Assembly (NCBI GenBank): GCA_945874515.1
Contig: CAMCHA010000103.1
Span: forward strand, 1-7,707
Direction of reading: 5' to 3'
DNA: 7,707 nt
DNA from: Asaia bogorensis
Lineage (GTDB): Bacteria > Pseudomonadota > Alphaproteobacteria > Acetobacterales > Acetobacteraceae
Below the pieces are notes generated by a model that ran no database searches, had not been told where the DNA came from, and saw only the letters and a program-made list of their open reading frames with translations. Below are positions 1 through 6,473 of this stretch, in pieces. Made by a program: the position numbers and the translations under genes. Position 1 is the first letter of the stretch. Every line of letters begins with the position of its first letter.

Positions 1-940
1 ATTCACGGCGATTGAATTCGCCAAGGGCTTCAGGCGTGCTGGTGGTGGAAACAATGCCAAGCGCGCCGATATGGCGCTTCGCTTCATCGCTTTGGCCGAT
101 CGTGACCATCTCACGGTTCAGCCGCGCAATGATTGCGGGCGGTGTGCGTTCCGGCATCCAGGAACCGTTCCAGGACGCGAAATCAAAGCCAGGCAGCGCC
201 GCTTCAGCCACCGTTGGCACATCGGGCAGGGTTTCAACGCGCCGCGCGGTGGTAACTGCAAGGGCGCGAATGGTGCCGGCGCGTAAATGTTCCACTGCCG
301 GCCCAAGATCGGTCACGAGAAAATGCAGCCGCCCGCCCAGCAAATCCGCCATGGCCTGCGGCGTACCGCGATAGGAGATTTGCTCCGCCTTGAAGCCAGC
401 AGCCTGGCTGAGAAGATGCGTGCCGGCAAGCCCGCCCGCATTGCCGATGCCATAATTCAACGCGCCAGGATTGGTGCGCGCATGGGCAATGAAGGCTTGC
501 AGATCGCGCGCTGGATTATCCGCACGCACCAGTACGCCAAGCGGGTTGATGCTGATCATGGAAAGTGGCGCGAAGTCGCGGAGCGGATCATAGCCCGGTT
601 CACGCATGAGATGCGGATTGGCAGCATGCGTGGATACAGAACCAAAGAAGATCGTGTAGCCATCTGGCGCGGCACGGGCGGCAGCGCGTGCGCCGATGGC
701 GCCATTGGCGCCGCCGATATTCTCGATGACAAAGTTCTGCCCGAAAATGCGCGCCAAACGTTCCCCGTAGAACCGCGCGAGGCTATCCGTGCCGCTGCCG
801 GCTGGGAAAGCCGCAATGATGCGGACAGGGCGGTTGGGCCAATTGGCTTCCTGCGCGCGCGCGATGCTCGGCGAAAAGAACGCCGCGCCAGCGCCAAGCG
901 CGAGCAGGGAACGGCGGGTTGCGGTGGTCTTATCTTGCAT
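1..940 (-). CDS. Bug/TctC-family tripartite tricarboxylate transporter substrate-binding protein (3' end cut by window edge)
   Basis: A periplasmic solute-binding protein of the Bug/TctC family, which captures small carboxylates or other metabolites for a TctAB-type permease. The frame is open from the ATG at 940 to the left edge: 313 codons with no stop seen. Family members are usually about 320-330 residues, so only about ten residues should be missing. The start has a strong ribosome site (GGGAGG, 948-953, 7 nt upstream). Residues 1-29 form a signal peptide with a twin-arginine-like TRRSLL (8-13), a hydrophobic stretch and an ARA cleavage site before Gln30. Family hallmarks follow: WPNRPVRII (34-42), FPAGSGTDSLAR (45-56), IENIGGANGAIGA (72-84), PDGYT (92-96), YDPLRDFAP (117-125), NPGALNYG (157-164), YRGTPQAMADLLGG (190-203) and LPDVPTVAEA (238-247). 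It begins 29 nt after the monooxygenase gene and is probably cotranscribed with it. No TctA or TctB lies in the window. The ligand is unknown. Confidence 0.93.
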   Translation of the reverse strand, partial: MQDKTTATRRSLLALGAGAAFFSPSIARAQEANWPNRPVRIIAAFPAGSGTDSLARFYGERLARIFGQNFVIENIGGANGAIGARAAARAAPDGYTIFFGSVSTHAANPHLMREPGYDPLRDFAPLSMISINPLGVLVRADNPARDLQAFIAHARTNPGALNYGIGNAGGLAGTHLLSQAAGFKAEQISYRGTPQAMADLLGGRLHFLVTDLGPAVEHLRAGTIRALAVTTARRVETLPDVPTVAEAALPGFDFASWNGSWMPERTPPAIIARLNREMVTIGQSDEAKRHIGALGIVSTTSTPEALGEFNRRE

Positions 941-969
941 TTGTGATCCTCCCTTTTTCTTTCGGTAGT

Positions 970-2586
970 TTAGACGAAGTCAAATTCGCGGTAGCCGCCG
1001 GCAGCGACTTCATCCGCGATACGGCGATATTCCACTGCGCCGCCATAATAGCCAAGGGTGCGGCGGATGTCGCGCCCTTCGACATTGCGATTGATGCCGG
1101 TTTGCCATGAATTGACCTCGGCAAACAGCAGCCCAGCCACAGCGTCTTCCACCTTTTCAGCCCACCAATGCACAGCATCCGGTTTTGGTTCCACGCGTGT
1201 TAGGCCATGATTGCGCATATGGATGACAAGGCCGGTGACCCAATCGACGATTTCTTCGATATTGCGCGGGATATTGCCGCGCGCGGTATGGGGGCCGAGC
1301 ACCATCAGCATATTCGGAAAACCTTCGGCCATTACGCCCAGAAAGGTCTTTGGCGTATTGATCCATTCCTGCTTCAGGCTGCGCCCACCAGGGCCGCGGA
1401 TATCAACGCGGTCATAAGGGCCCGTCACACCATCAAAGCCAGTCGAGAAAATCAGCATGTCAAAGCGGAATTCTTCAGCGCTGGTTCTGATGCCTTCAGG
1501 CGTAACGCACTCGATCGGGGTTTCATTGATGTCCACCAGCCGGACATTGGGCTGGTTATAGACTTCGTAATAGCCGCTTTCCAAAGGAAGCCGCCTGGTG
1601 CCAAAACCGTGATTTTTGGGGATGAGTTTCTCCGCAACGGCCTGGTCCTTCACCCTTTCGCGGATCTTGCGCGCCATGAACTCGCTTGCCAGCGCATTGG
1701 CTTCCTTATTGGTGAGCACATCGGCGAAATTGCCGACCCAAATGCCAAAACCAGGTTCGGCGTATAGCTTTTCCCAAAAGGCTTCGCGTTCCTCAGCCGT
1801 GACTTCCAAAGCCTTGCGCGGGTCTGTCTGATGAATGAAGCAGGTTTCGGTTTCCCGGCAGCGGGCGAAGATTTCCGGATAGCTCGCCTTGATCTTCACC
1901 TGTTCCTCCGCGGTGATCTTGCGGTTATGCAGTGGCGCTGCCCAATTCGGCGTGCGCTGAAACACCGTCAGATGGCCGACATCCTTGGCAATGGTTTGGA
2001 TGATCTGAATGGCGGTGGCGCCCGTGCCAATGATGCCCACGCGCTTGCCCTTGAAATCCACCGGATCATGCGGCCAGCGGGCGGTATGGAAGGCTTGGCC
2101 CGTGAAGGAATCTCGCCCGGGAATATTGGGCAAGGTGGGCGCAGAAAGCGGACCAAGCCCAGTGATCAGCAAGGGCGCGCTGCAGGTCTCACCATTTTCC
2201 AGCGTGACGGTCCAGATATTTTGTGCATCATCGAAATGTGCAGCCTTGACGCGGCTATTGAAGGTGATGTGCTTGCGCAGATCGAATTTGTCGGCGACGA
2301 AATTCAGATAGCGCAGCGTATCCGGCTGGGCAGAGAAATGTTCCGGCCATTCCCATTCCTGGAGCAATTCCTTTGAAAAGGAATAACCATAGGACCAGCT
2401 TTCGGAATCAAAGCGCGCACCGGGGTAGCGGTTCCAATACCAGGTGCCGCCCAGATCCGAACCCGCCTCAAATACCCTCAGTTTCATGCCAAGCTCACGG
2501 AGCCTGATCAGCTGATACATGCCGGAGATGCCAGCGCCGATGATGATGGCGTCTGGTTTGGTGATTGGGCAGGAGTCTTCAGCCAT
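970..2586 (-). CDS. Type I Baeyer-Villiger monooxygenase (FAD- and NADPH-dependent)
   Basis: A flavoprotein of the cyclohexanone-monooxygenase type, 538 residues from the chosen ATG. Known family members use NADPH and O2 to insert oxygen next to a ketone, giving an ester or lactone. An FAD-binding Rossmann motif GAGISG is at 17-22. The GGTWYWNRYPGARFD stretch (46-60) includes the conserved Asp60. The Baeyer-Villiger fingerprint FTGQAFHTARWP (161-172) fits FxGxxxHxxxWP exactly. The second, NADPH-side Rossmann motif is GTGATA (187-192). FQRTPNW (209-215), the catalytic-type Arg332 before SGYYEVYN, STGFD (381-385) and a C-terminal NSW (492-494) also match the family. The start at 2586 was chosen because it puts the FAD motif at the usual distance from the N-terminus and gives a length close to cyclohexanone monooxygenase (about 540). 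An in-frame ATG at 2670 would add 28 residues that resemble nothing I recognise; both starts have weak ribosome sites. It is divergent from the dehydrogenase and upstream of the binding protein. Class is confident; the ketone substrate is unknown. Confidence 0.93.
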   Translation of the reverse strand: MAEDSCPITKPDAIIIGAGISGMYQLIRLRELGMKLRVFEAGSDLGGTWYWNRYPGARFDSESWSYGYSFSKELLQEWEWPEHFSAQPDTLRYLNFVADKFDLRKHITFNSRVKAAHFDDAQNIWTVTLENGETCSAPLLITGLGPLSAPTLPNIPGRDSFTGQAFHTARWPHDPVDFKGKRVGIIGTGATAIQIIQTIAKDVGHLTVFQRTPNWAAPLHNRKITAEEQVKIKASYPEIFARCRETETCFIHQTDPRKALEVTAEEREAFWEKLYAEPGFGIWVGNFADVLTNKEANALASEFMARKIRERVKDQAVAEKLIPKNHGFGTRRLPLESGYYEVYNQPNVRLVDINETPIECVTPEGIRTSAEEFRFDMLIFSTGFDGVTGPYDRVDIRGPGGRSLKQEWINTPKTFLGVMAEGFPNMLMVLGPHTARGNIPRNIEEIVDWVTGLVIHMRNHGLTRVEPKPDAVHWWAEKVEDAVAGLLFAEVNSWQTGINRNVEGRDIRRTLGYYGGAVEYRRIADEVAAGGYREFDFV

Positions 2587-2728
2587 AATGAACGCTTTCG
2601 TGAATGGGTGATCGATCCTGATAGCGTTGCCCGTTGCTGGCAAGCGTTTTCGATCAGCATCACATGGCAAACTTGCCTGCTTCGCAATCCGAATGTCATG
2701 CTGTTAGGTAGTTAGCGGAGGATTCATC
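2587..2728. promoter_or_regulatory. Divergent intergenic region between monooxygenase and dehydrogenase genes
   Basis: This is the only real intergenic space in the window and must carry the promoters of both divergent units unless they are transcribed from elsewhere. Two small inverted repeats share the same 5-nt arms: TTGCC (2627-2631) with GGCAA (2639-2643), 7 nt apart, and GGCAA (2666-2670) with TTGCC (2673-2677), 2 nt apart. A GATCGATC palindrome lies at 2610-2617. These could be operator sites, but the arms are short. I could not identify convincing -35/-10 boxes by eye. If the monooxygenase instead starts at 2670, much of this region becomes coding. Confidence 0.45.
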
Positions 2729-3460
2729 ATGGCACGCTTCAATGGCAAGGTTGTTCTGATTTCTGGTGGCGCGCGAGGCCAAGGTGCGGCGGAGGCGCGG
2801 CTTTTGGTTGCGGAAGGTGCCCACATAATCCTGGGCGATGTGCTGGAAGCCGAAGGTAAGGCTTTGGCGCGAGAACTTGGCGCCGCGGCACAATTTATGA
2901 GATTGGATGTCACCGAAGAAGCCGATTGGGCGCGCGCGGTTGCAGCCGCTGAAGTGCTCGGTCCGCTGACAGGGCTTGTGAATAATGCCGGCATCTATGT
3001 ACCGAAGTTGATGATGGAAACGGATGCGGCGCTGTTCGAACGCCATACGCGCATCAATCAGCTTGGCTGTTTCCTTGGCATGAAGGCTGTGGTGCCGGCG
3101 ATGGAAAAGGCGGGTGGTGGTTCCATTGTGAATATCTCCTCCACGGCCGGGTTGCGTGGGTCTGCGCGCGCATTCGCTTATGGTGCGACGAAATGGGCGC
3201 TGCGTGGAATGACGAAATCCGCTGCGATGGAATTGGCATCGCGCGGCATTCGCGTGAATTCCGTCCATCCTGGGCCGATCGCCACACCCATGCTGGATAT
3301 CCGCTCACCAGAAGAAAACGCGGCACGGCTGAAATCCGTACCCATGGGGCGACAGGGCACGGCTGAAGAAGTGGCGCGGCTGGTGCTGTTCCTGCTTTCC
3401 GATGAAAGCAGCTATATGACTGGGTCTGAACTCGCCATTGATGGCGGTGCCACGCTTTGA
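2729..3460 (+). CDS. Short-chain dehydrogenase/reductase (SDR), 3-alpha/20-beta-hydroxysteroid dehydrogenase-like
   Basis: A classical SDR of 243 residues, a typical length, predicted cytosolic and interconverting an alcohol and a ketone with a nicotinamide cofactor. The cofactor motif SGGARGQG is at 12-19. Asp37 at the end of the second strand suggests NAD(H) rather than NADP(H). LDVT (59-62) and NNAG (85-88) follow. The catalytic set is Asn110, Ser138 (in IVNISS), Tyr151 and Lys155 (YGATK). HPGPIATPM (180-188) and IDGG (237-240) complete the family pattern. The overall pattern recalls bacterial 3-alpha(20-beta)-hydroxysteroid dehydrogenases, but SDR substrates cannot be assigned from such resemblance. 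The start is fixed by a GGAGG ribosome site at 2717-2721, 7 nt upstream. It is transcribed away from the Baeyer-Villiger monooxygenase, a pairing that fits oxidation of an alcohol to the ketone the monooxygenase uses. Its stop lies 6 nt from the convergent GhrA-like gene. Confidence 0.93.
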   Translation: MARFNGKVVLISGGARGQGAAEARLLVAEGAHIILGDVLEAEGKALARELGAAAQFMRLDVTEEADWARAVAAAEVLGPLTGLVNNAGIYVPKLMMETDAALFERHTRINQLGCFLGMKAVVPAMEKAGGGSIVNISSTAGLRGSARAFAYGATKWALRGMTKSAAMELASRGIRVNSVHPGPIATPMLDIRSPEENAARLKSVPMGRQGTAEEVARLVLFLLSDESSYMTGSELAIDGGATL

Positions 3461-3466
3461 AAGCCT

Positions 3467-4399
3467 TCAGTATCCCAGGCTGAAATCTACCAGATTGATC
3501 AGTGGCCGCCCGGCGCGCATGTTGTGGATATTCTCCACCACCTGAGGCGCGACGCTGGATGGGATGGTGATGCTGGCGGCATGTGGCGTCAGGAACACCT
3601 TGGGATGAGACCAGAAGGGGCTTTCCGGCGGCAGGGGCTCGGGTTCGAAAACATCCAAGGCCGCGCCAGCGATATGGCCGGAATCGAGTGCGGCGAGCAT
3701 ATCCTCCGCCACCATATGCCCGCCACGCGCGCCATTGATCACGTAAGCGCCTCGCCGTAGGGCCGAGAGTAGCTTGGCATTCAATACACCGCGCGTTTCA
3801 GGTGTCAGCGGCAGTAGGCAGATCAGGATATCGGTTTTCGCCGCCATTGCCATTAGCCCATCCGCGCCATGGAAGGTTTGCACGCCCGCCAGCTTCTTCG
3901 CACTGCGCGACCAGCCCATCACCGAAAAGCCGAGTGAGGTCAGCACACGCGCCGAAGCACTGCCCAATTCGCCAATACCCAGAATGCCAATGCGCCGTTC
4001 GGATGTGCTGGGTGCGGATAATTCGTGCCATTCCTTGCGCTGCTGCAGCGCGCGGTATTCCGGATCTTGCCTGTGAAAGCGCAGCACATTCAGAAGCACC
4101 CATTCCGCCATGGCACTGGTCAGCAACACATCCTTCAACCGCGCCACCGGAATGCCGGGCGGTGGGCCAGGCGCGCGCAGCAAATGATCAACACCAGCAC
4201 CCATGGAAACAATCAGTTTCAAATTCGGATAGCGGCGGAGTTCCATCATGTCATGCGCGGTCCATACCACCGCGGCTTCAATTTCAGCTGGGTCGCCCGC
4301 ATCAGGAAACAGCCGAATTTCCAGGTTGGGATCAACGGCCAGCAGCGCCGCCTTCCAATCCTGCATCGTGTGCGCCTTGGTTGAAAGCAGAATGGCCAT
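3467..4399 (-). CDS. ghrA: GhrA-like glyoxylate/hydroxypyruvate reductase (D-isomer-specific 2-hydroxyacid dehydrogenase)
   Basis: A 310-residue cytosolic enzyme expected to reduce 2-keto acids such as glyoxylate or hydroxypyruvate to 2-hydroxy acids; E. coli GhrA is about 312 residues. The nucleotide-binding motif GIGELG is at 141-146. WSRS (163-166), with Arg165 after the second strand, is typical of NADPH-preferring GhrA proteins. The catalytic triad is Arg225 (in GARGG), Glu254 (in DVFEPEPLP) and His273 (in TPHAAS). The C-terminus (VDFSLGY) resembles the GhrA end. The ATG at 4399 overlaps the stop of the preceding gene by one base (TAATG), with an AAAGGA-type ribosome site about 9 nt upstream, so translation is probably coupled. 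It is the last gene of the yej-type operon. The substrate is inferred from family only; many members act on other 2-keto acids, so the symbol is provisional. Confidence 0.85.
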   Translation of the reverse strand: MAILLSTKAHTMQDWKAALLAVDPNLEIRLFPDAGDPAEIEAAVVWTAHDMMELRRYPNLKLIVSMGAGVDHLLRAPGPPPGIPVARLKDVLLTSAMAEWVLLNVLRFHRQDPEYRALQQRKEWHELSAPSTSERRIGILGIGELGSASARVLTSLGFSVMGWSRSAKKLAGVQTFHGADGLMAMAAKTDILICLLPLTPETRGVLNAKLLSALRRGAYVINGARGGHMVAEDMLAALDSGHIAGAALDVFEPEPLPPESPFWSHPKVFLTPHAASITIPSSVAPQVVENIHNMRAGRPLINLVDFSLGY

Positions 4400-4869
4400 T
4401 ACGCGTTTTCCTTTGAAAGTGCTTCATCCAGCCGGCGCACAAAGGCGCGCCAATCATCCCGCCGCGCAGCCGCCCATTCCGTGCCATCGGGCAGCTTGGC
4501 GTAAAGGCTAATGATACTTTTGGACCACAGCAGATCAAATTGTTGCGGCGAAGAAAGTGCCAAGGCGGCGGTGCGTTCAAACACGCCATCCTTGATCTTC
4601 GGCATGATCTTCTTGAGCCACCACCAGCAGCCAATGCCCAGCACCACCGTGCCAGCCCAGGTGCCGCCCTGTTGCACGCCAAGCGCTTCCAGCGGCGCTC
4701 CGCCCCATTTCAGCGCAAGGAAGCTGGTTATCAGGATGGTTGCGGTTGGCCAGACATTCTCCCAGGTGTGGTAAACCGGGGAGCCTGGCGAATTCATACG
4801 GCGCATGCTGACGCCAAGCTTCACTTGCTCGGCATCCAGCATGGCCTTCAGGCGTTCCAATTCACTCAC
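4399..4869 (-). CDS. Small membrane protein of unknown function, two predicted transmembrane helices
   Basis: A 156-residue protein that I do not recognise. It has a charged helical N-terminus (1-20, [14 protein letters not shown]), then two hydrophobic segments at about 40-54 (WPTATILITSFLALK) and 70-85 (ending in CWWWLKK). A mostly soluble, charged C-terminal part follows (about 90-156, with KLPDGTEWAAARRDDW at 125-140). Positive residues after the second segment suggest that both termini face the cytoplasm. The start is a GTG at 4869 whose GTGA overlaps the TGA stop of the ATPase gene by 4 nt, a classic coupling arrangement; no strong ribosome site is evident. Its stop overlaps the GhrA-like start by 1 nt. 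This placement makes it very likely a real gene, translated with the transporter. It could be an accessory to the importer or unrelated to it; the sequence does not decide. Confidence 0.8.
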   Translation of the reverse strand: MSELERLKAMLDAEQVKLGVSMRRMNSPGSPVYHTWENVWPTATILITSFLALKWGGAPLEALGVQQGGTWAGTVVLGIGCWWWLKKIMPKIKDGVFERTAALALSSPQQFDLLWSKSIISLYAKLPDGTEWAAARRDDWRAFVRRLDEALSKENA

Positions 4870-6473
4870 TGCGGGTTCATTGCCTTTGTATTGCTGGTCA
4901 ATTCGAAAGCGGCCGCCATCAACTGCTGCGTATAGGCTTGCTTCGGCGCCTGCACTAGCGCTGCGGCATCACCTTCTTCCACCACAAGCCCATCCTTCAG
5001 CACCGCGATACGATGCGCCATGGCGCGCACTACGCGCAGATCATGCGAAATGAACAGATAGGCAAGGCCATGGCGCGCCTGCAAATCGCGCAGCAAATCC
5101 ACTACCTGCGCCTGCACGCTGACATCCAAAGCACTGGTAGGTTCATCCAGCACCACCAGGCTTGGCTTCAGCACCATGGCGCGCGCAATGGCGATGCGTT
5201 GGCGCTGGCCGCCGGAAAATTCATGCGGGTAGCGTTCCGCCATGCTGGGGTCCAGGCCCACTTCACGCAAAGCCTCCGCCACGCGCGCCAGGCGTTCAGT
5301 GCGTGGCAGGCCGGCTTCATGCACTTCCAACCCCTCGCCAATAATTTCCGCAACACTCAAGCGAGGTGAGAGCGCGCCGAAAGGGTCTTGGAAGACAATC
5401 TGCATGCGTCGCCGCCAGGGGCGGAGCGCGCGATTGGAAAGCGCCTGGAGATCCTGCCCCGCAAACATGATGCTGCCTTGGCTATCCGCCATACGCAGCA
5501 GCGCAAGTCCCAGCGTTGTCTTGCCGGAGCCACTTTCACCGACAAGGCCAAGCGTTTCACCGGTACGCAGCGAAAGGGAAACGCCATTCACCGCCTTCAC
5601 TTCCGCGACAACCCGGCGCAGCAAGCCGCGCCTGATCGGGAAATGCACGCGAATGTCGCGCGCTTCCAGTGCGATGGCGGCATCGGTTGGAATGGGCACC
5701 GGCGCGCCGCGCGGTTCGGTCGCCAGCAGCATGCGCGTATATTCATGCTGGGGCGCGGCAAAAACCTCCGCCACTTTGCCCTGTTCCACCGCATGGCCAT
5801 CCTTCATCACCACCACACGATCTGCATGGCGGCGCACAATGGAAAGGTCGTGCGTGATCAGCAGCATCGCCATGCCAAGCCTTTGCTTGAGCGAGGCGAG
5901 CAAATCCAAAATCTGCGCCTGGATCGTCACATCCAGTGCTGTGGTCGGTTCATCGGCAATCAGCAGCTTCGGGTCATTGGCCAAAGCCGCCGCAATCATC
6001 ACGCGCTGGCGTTGCCCGCCCGAGAGCTGATGCGGATAGGCGCCCAGGCGTTCCTCGGCTTGCGGAAAGCCAGCCAGGCGTAGCAATTCAATCACGCGCG
6101 CGCGCAAGGCTTCACCAGCCAAGGGACGATGCAGCGTAATGGCCTCCGCGATTTGGCGCTCAATGCTATGCAGAGGATTGAGCGAGGTCATGGGTTCTTG
6201 AAACACCATGCCTGCAACACCGCCGCGGAGTGTGCGGAGTTGCCTATCATCCGCATCCAGCACGGAGACGCCATCCAATGTGATGGACCCCGCCGGGTTG
6301 CTGCCAGCGCTGGAAAGCAAGCGCAGGCAGGAAAGCGCGGTCACGGATTTGCCGCTGCCGCTTTCACCCACCAGTGCAAGGGTTTCACCGGGCTGCACAT
6401 CAAAGGAAACGCCGTGCACCACTTCCCGCTCACGGAAAGCAACCGACAAATTGCGCACCGAAAGCAGCGCCAT
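4866..6473 (-). CDS. yejF: Double-domain ABC transporter ATPase, YejF-type (microcin C/oligopeptide importer)
   Basis: A 535-residue ATPase with two nucleotide-binding domains fused in one chain, as in E. coli YejF (about 529 residues). It powers import by the YejBE permease at the cytoplasmic face of the inner membrane. Domain 1 has Walker A GESGSGKS (36-43), Q-loop Gln92, signature LSGGQ (150-154), Walker B LLIADE (170-175) and switch His208. Domain 2 has Walker A GESGSGKT (312-319), Q-loop Gln362, signature FSGGQ (419-423), Walker B LVVLDE (439-444) and switch His477. All catalytic elements are intact in both halves, so both sites should hydrolyse ATP. The ATG at 6473 overlaps the permease stop by one base (TGATG) and has a GGAGG ribosome site at 6483-6487. 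Related fused ATPases serve glutathione or other dipeptide systems (GsiA type), but the YejE-like neighbour favours the Yej assignment. Confidence 0.93.
   Translation of the reverse strand: MALLSVRNLSVAFREREVVHGVSFDVQPGETLALVGESGSGKSVTALSCLRLLSSAGSNPAGSITLDGVSVLDADDRQLRTLRGGVAGMVFQEPMTSLNPLHSIERQIAEAITLHRPLAGEALRARVIELLRLAGFPQAEERLGAYPHQLSGGQRQRVMIAAALANDPKLLIADEPTTALDVTIQAQILDLLASLKQRLGMAMLLITHDLSIVRRHADRVVVMKDGHAVEQGKVAEVFAAPQHEYTRMLLATEPRGAPVPIPTDAAIALEARDIRVHFPIRRGLLRRVVAEVKAVNGVSLSLRTGETLGLVGESGSGKTTLGLALLRMADSQGSIMFAGQDLQALSNRALRPWRRRMQIVFQDPFGALSPRLSVAEIIGEGLEVHEAGLPRTERLARVAEALREVGLDPSMAERYPHEFSGGQRQRIAIARAMVLKPSLVVLDEPTSALDVSVQAQVVDLLRDLQARHGLAYLFISHDLRVVRAMAHRIAVLKDGLVVEEGDAAALVQAPKQAYTQQLMAAAFELTSNTKAMNPQ

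Noticed and set aside
287..946. Plus-strand open frame of 219 codons at the left end
   Set aside because: It runs antisense to the Bug/TctC gene, whose frame carries clear family motifs along its whole length; the plus-strand translation is arginine-rich and resembles nothing.
2696..3268. Minus-strand open frame of 190 codons opposite the SDR gene
   Set aside because: It is an antisense shadow; the SDR frame has a strong ribosome site and all catalytic motifs.
3462..3481. Small inverted repeat between the convergent genes as a terminator
   Set aside because: The stem is only 5 bp with a 10-nt loop and lacks a T-run on either side, so I do not call it a terminator.
3802..4416. Plus-strand open frame of 204 codons opposite the GhrA-like gene
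   Set aside because: It is an antisense shadow of a gene with an intact catalytic triad; no family resemblance and no good ribosome site were seen.
5242..6030. Plus-strand open frame of 262 codons opposite the YejF gene
   Set aside because: It is a shadow of the ATPase gene; the translation is low-complexity (Ser/Arg/Ala-rich) with no recognisable motif.
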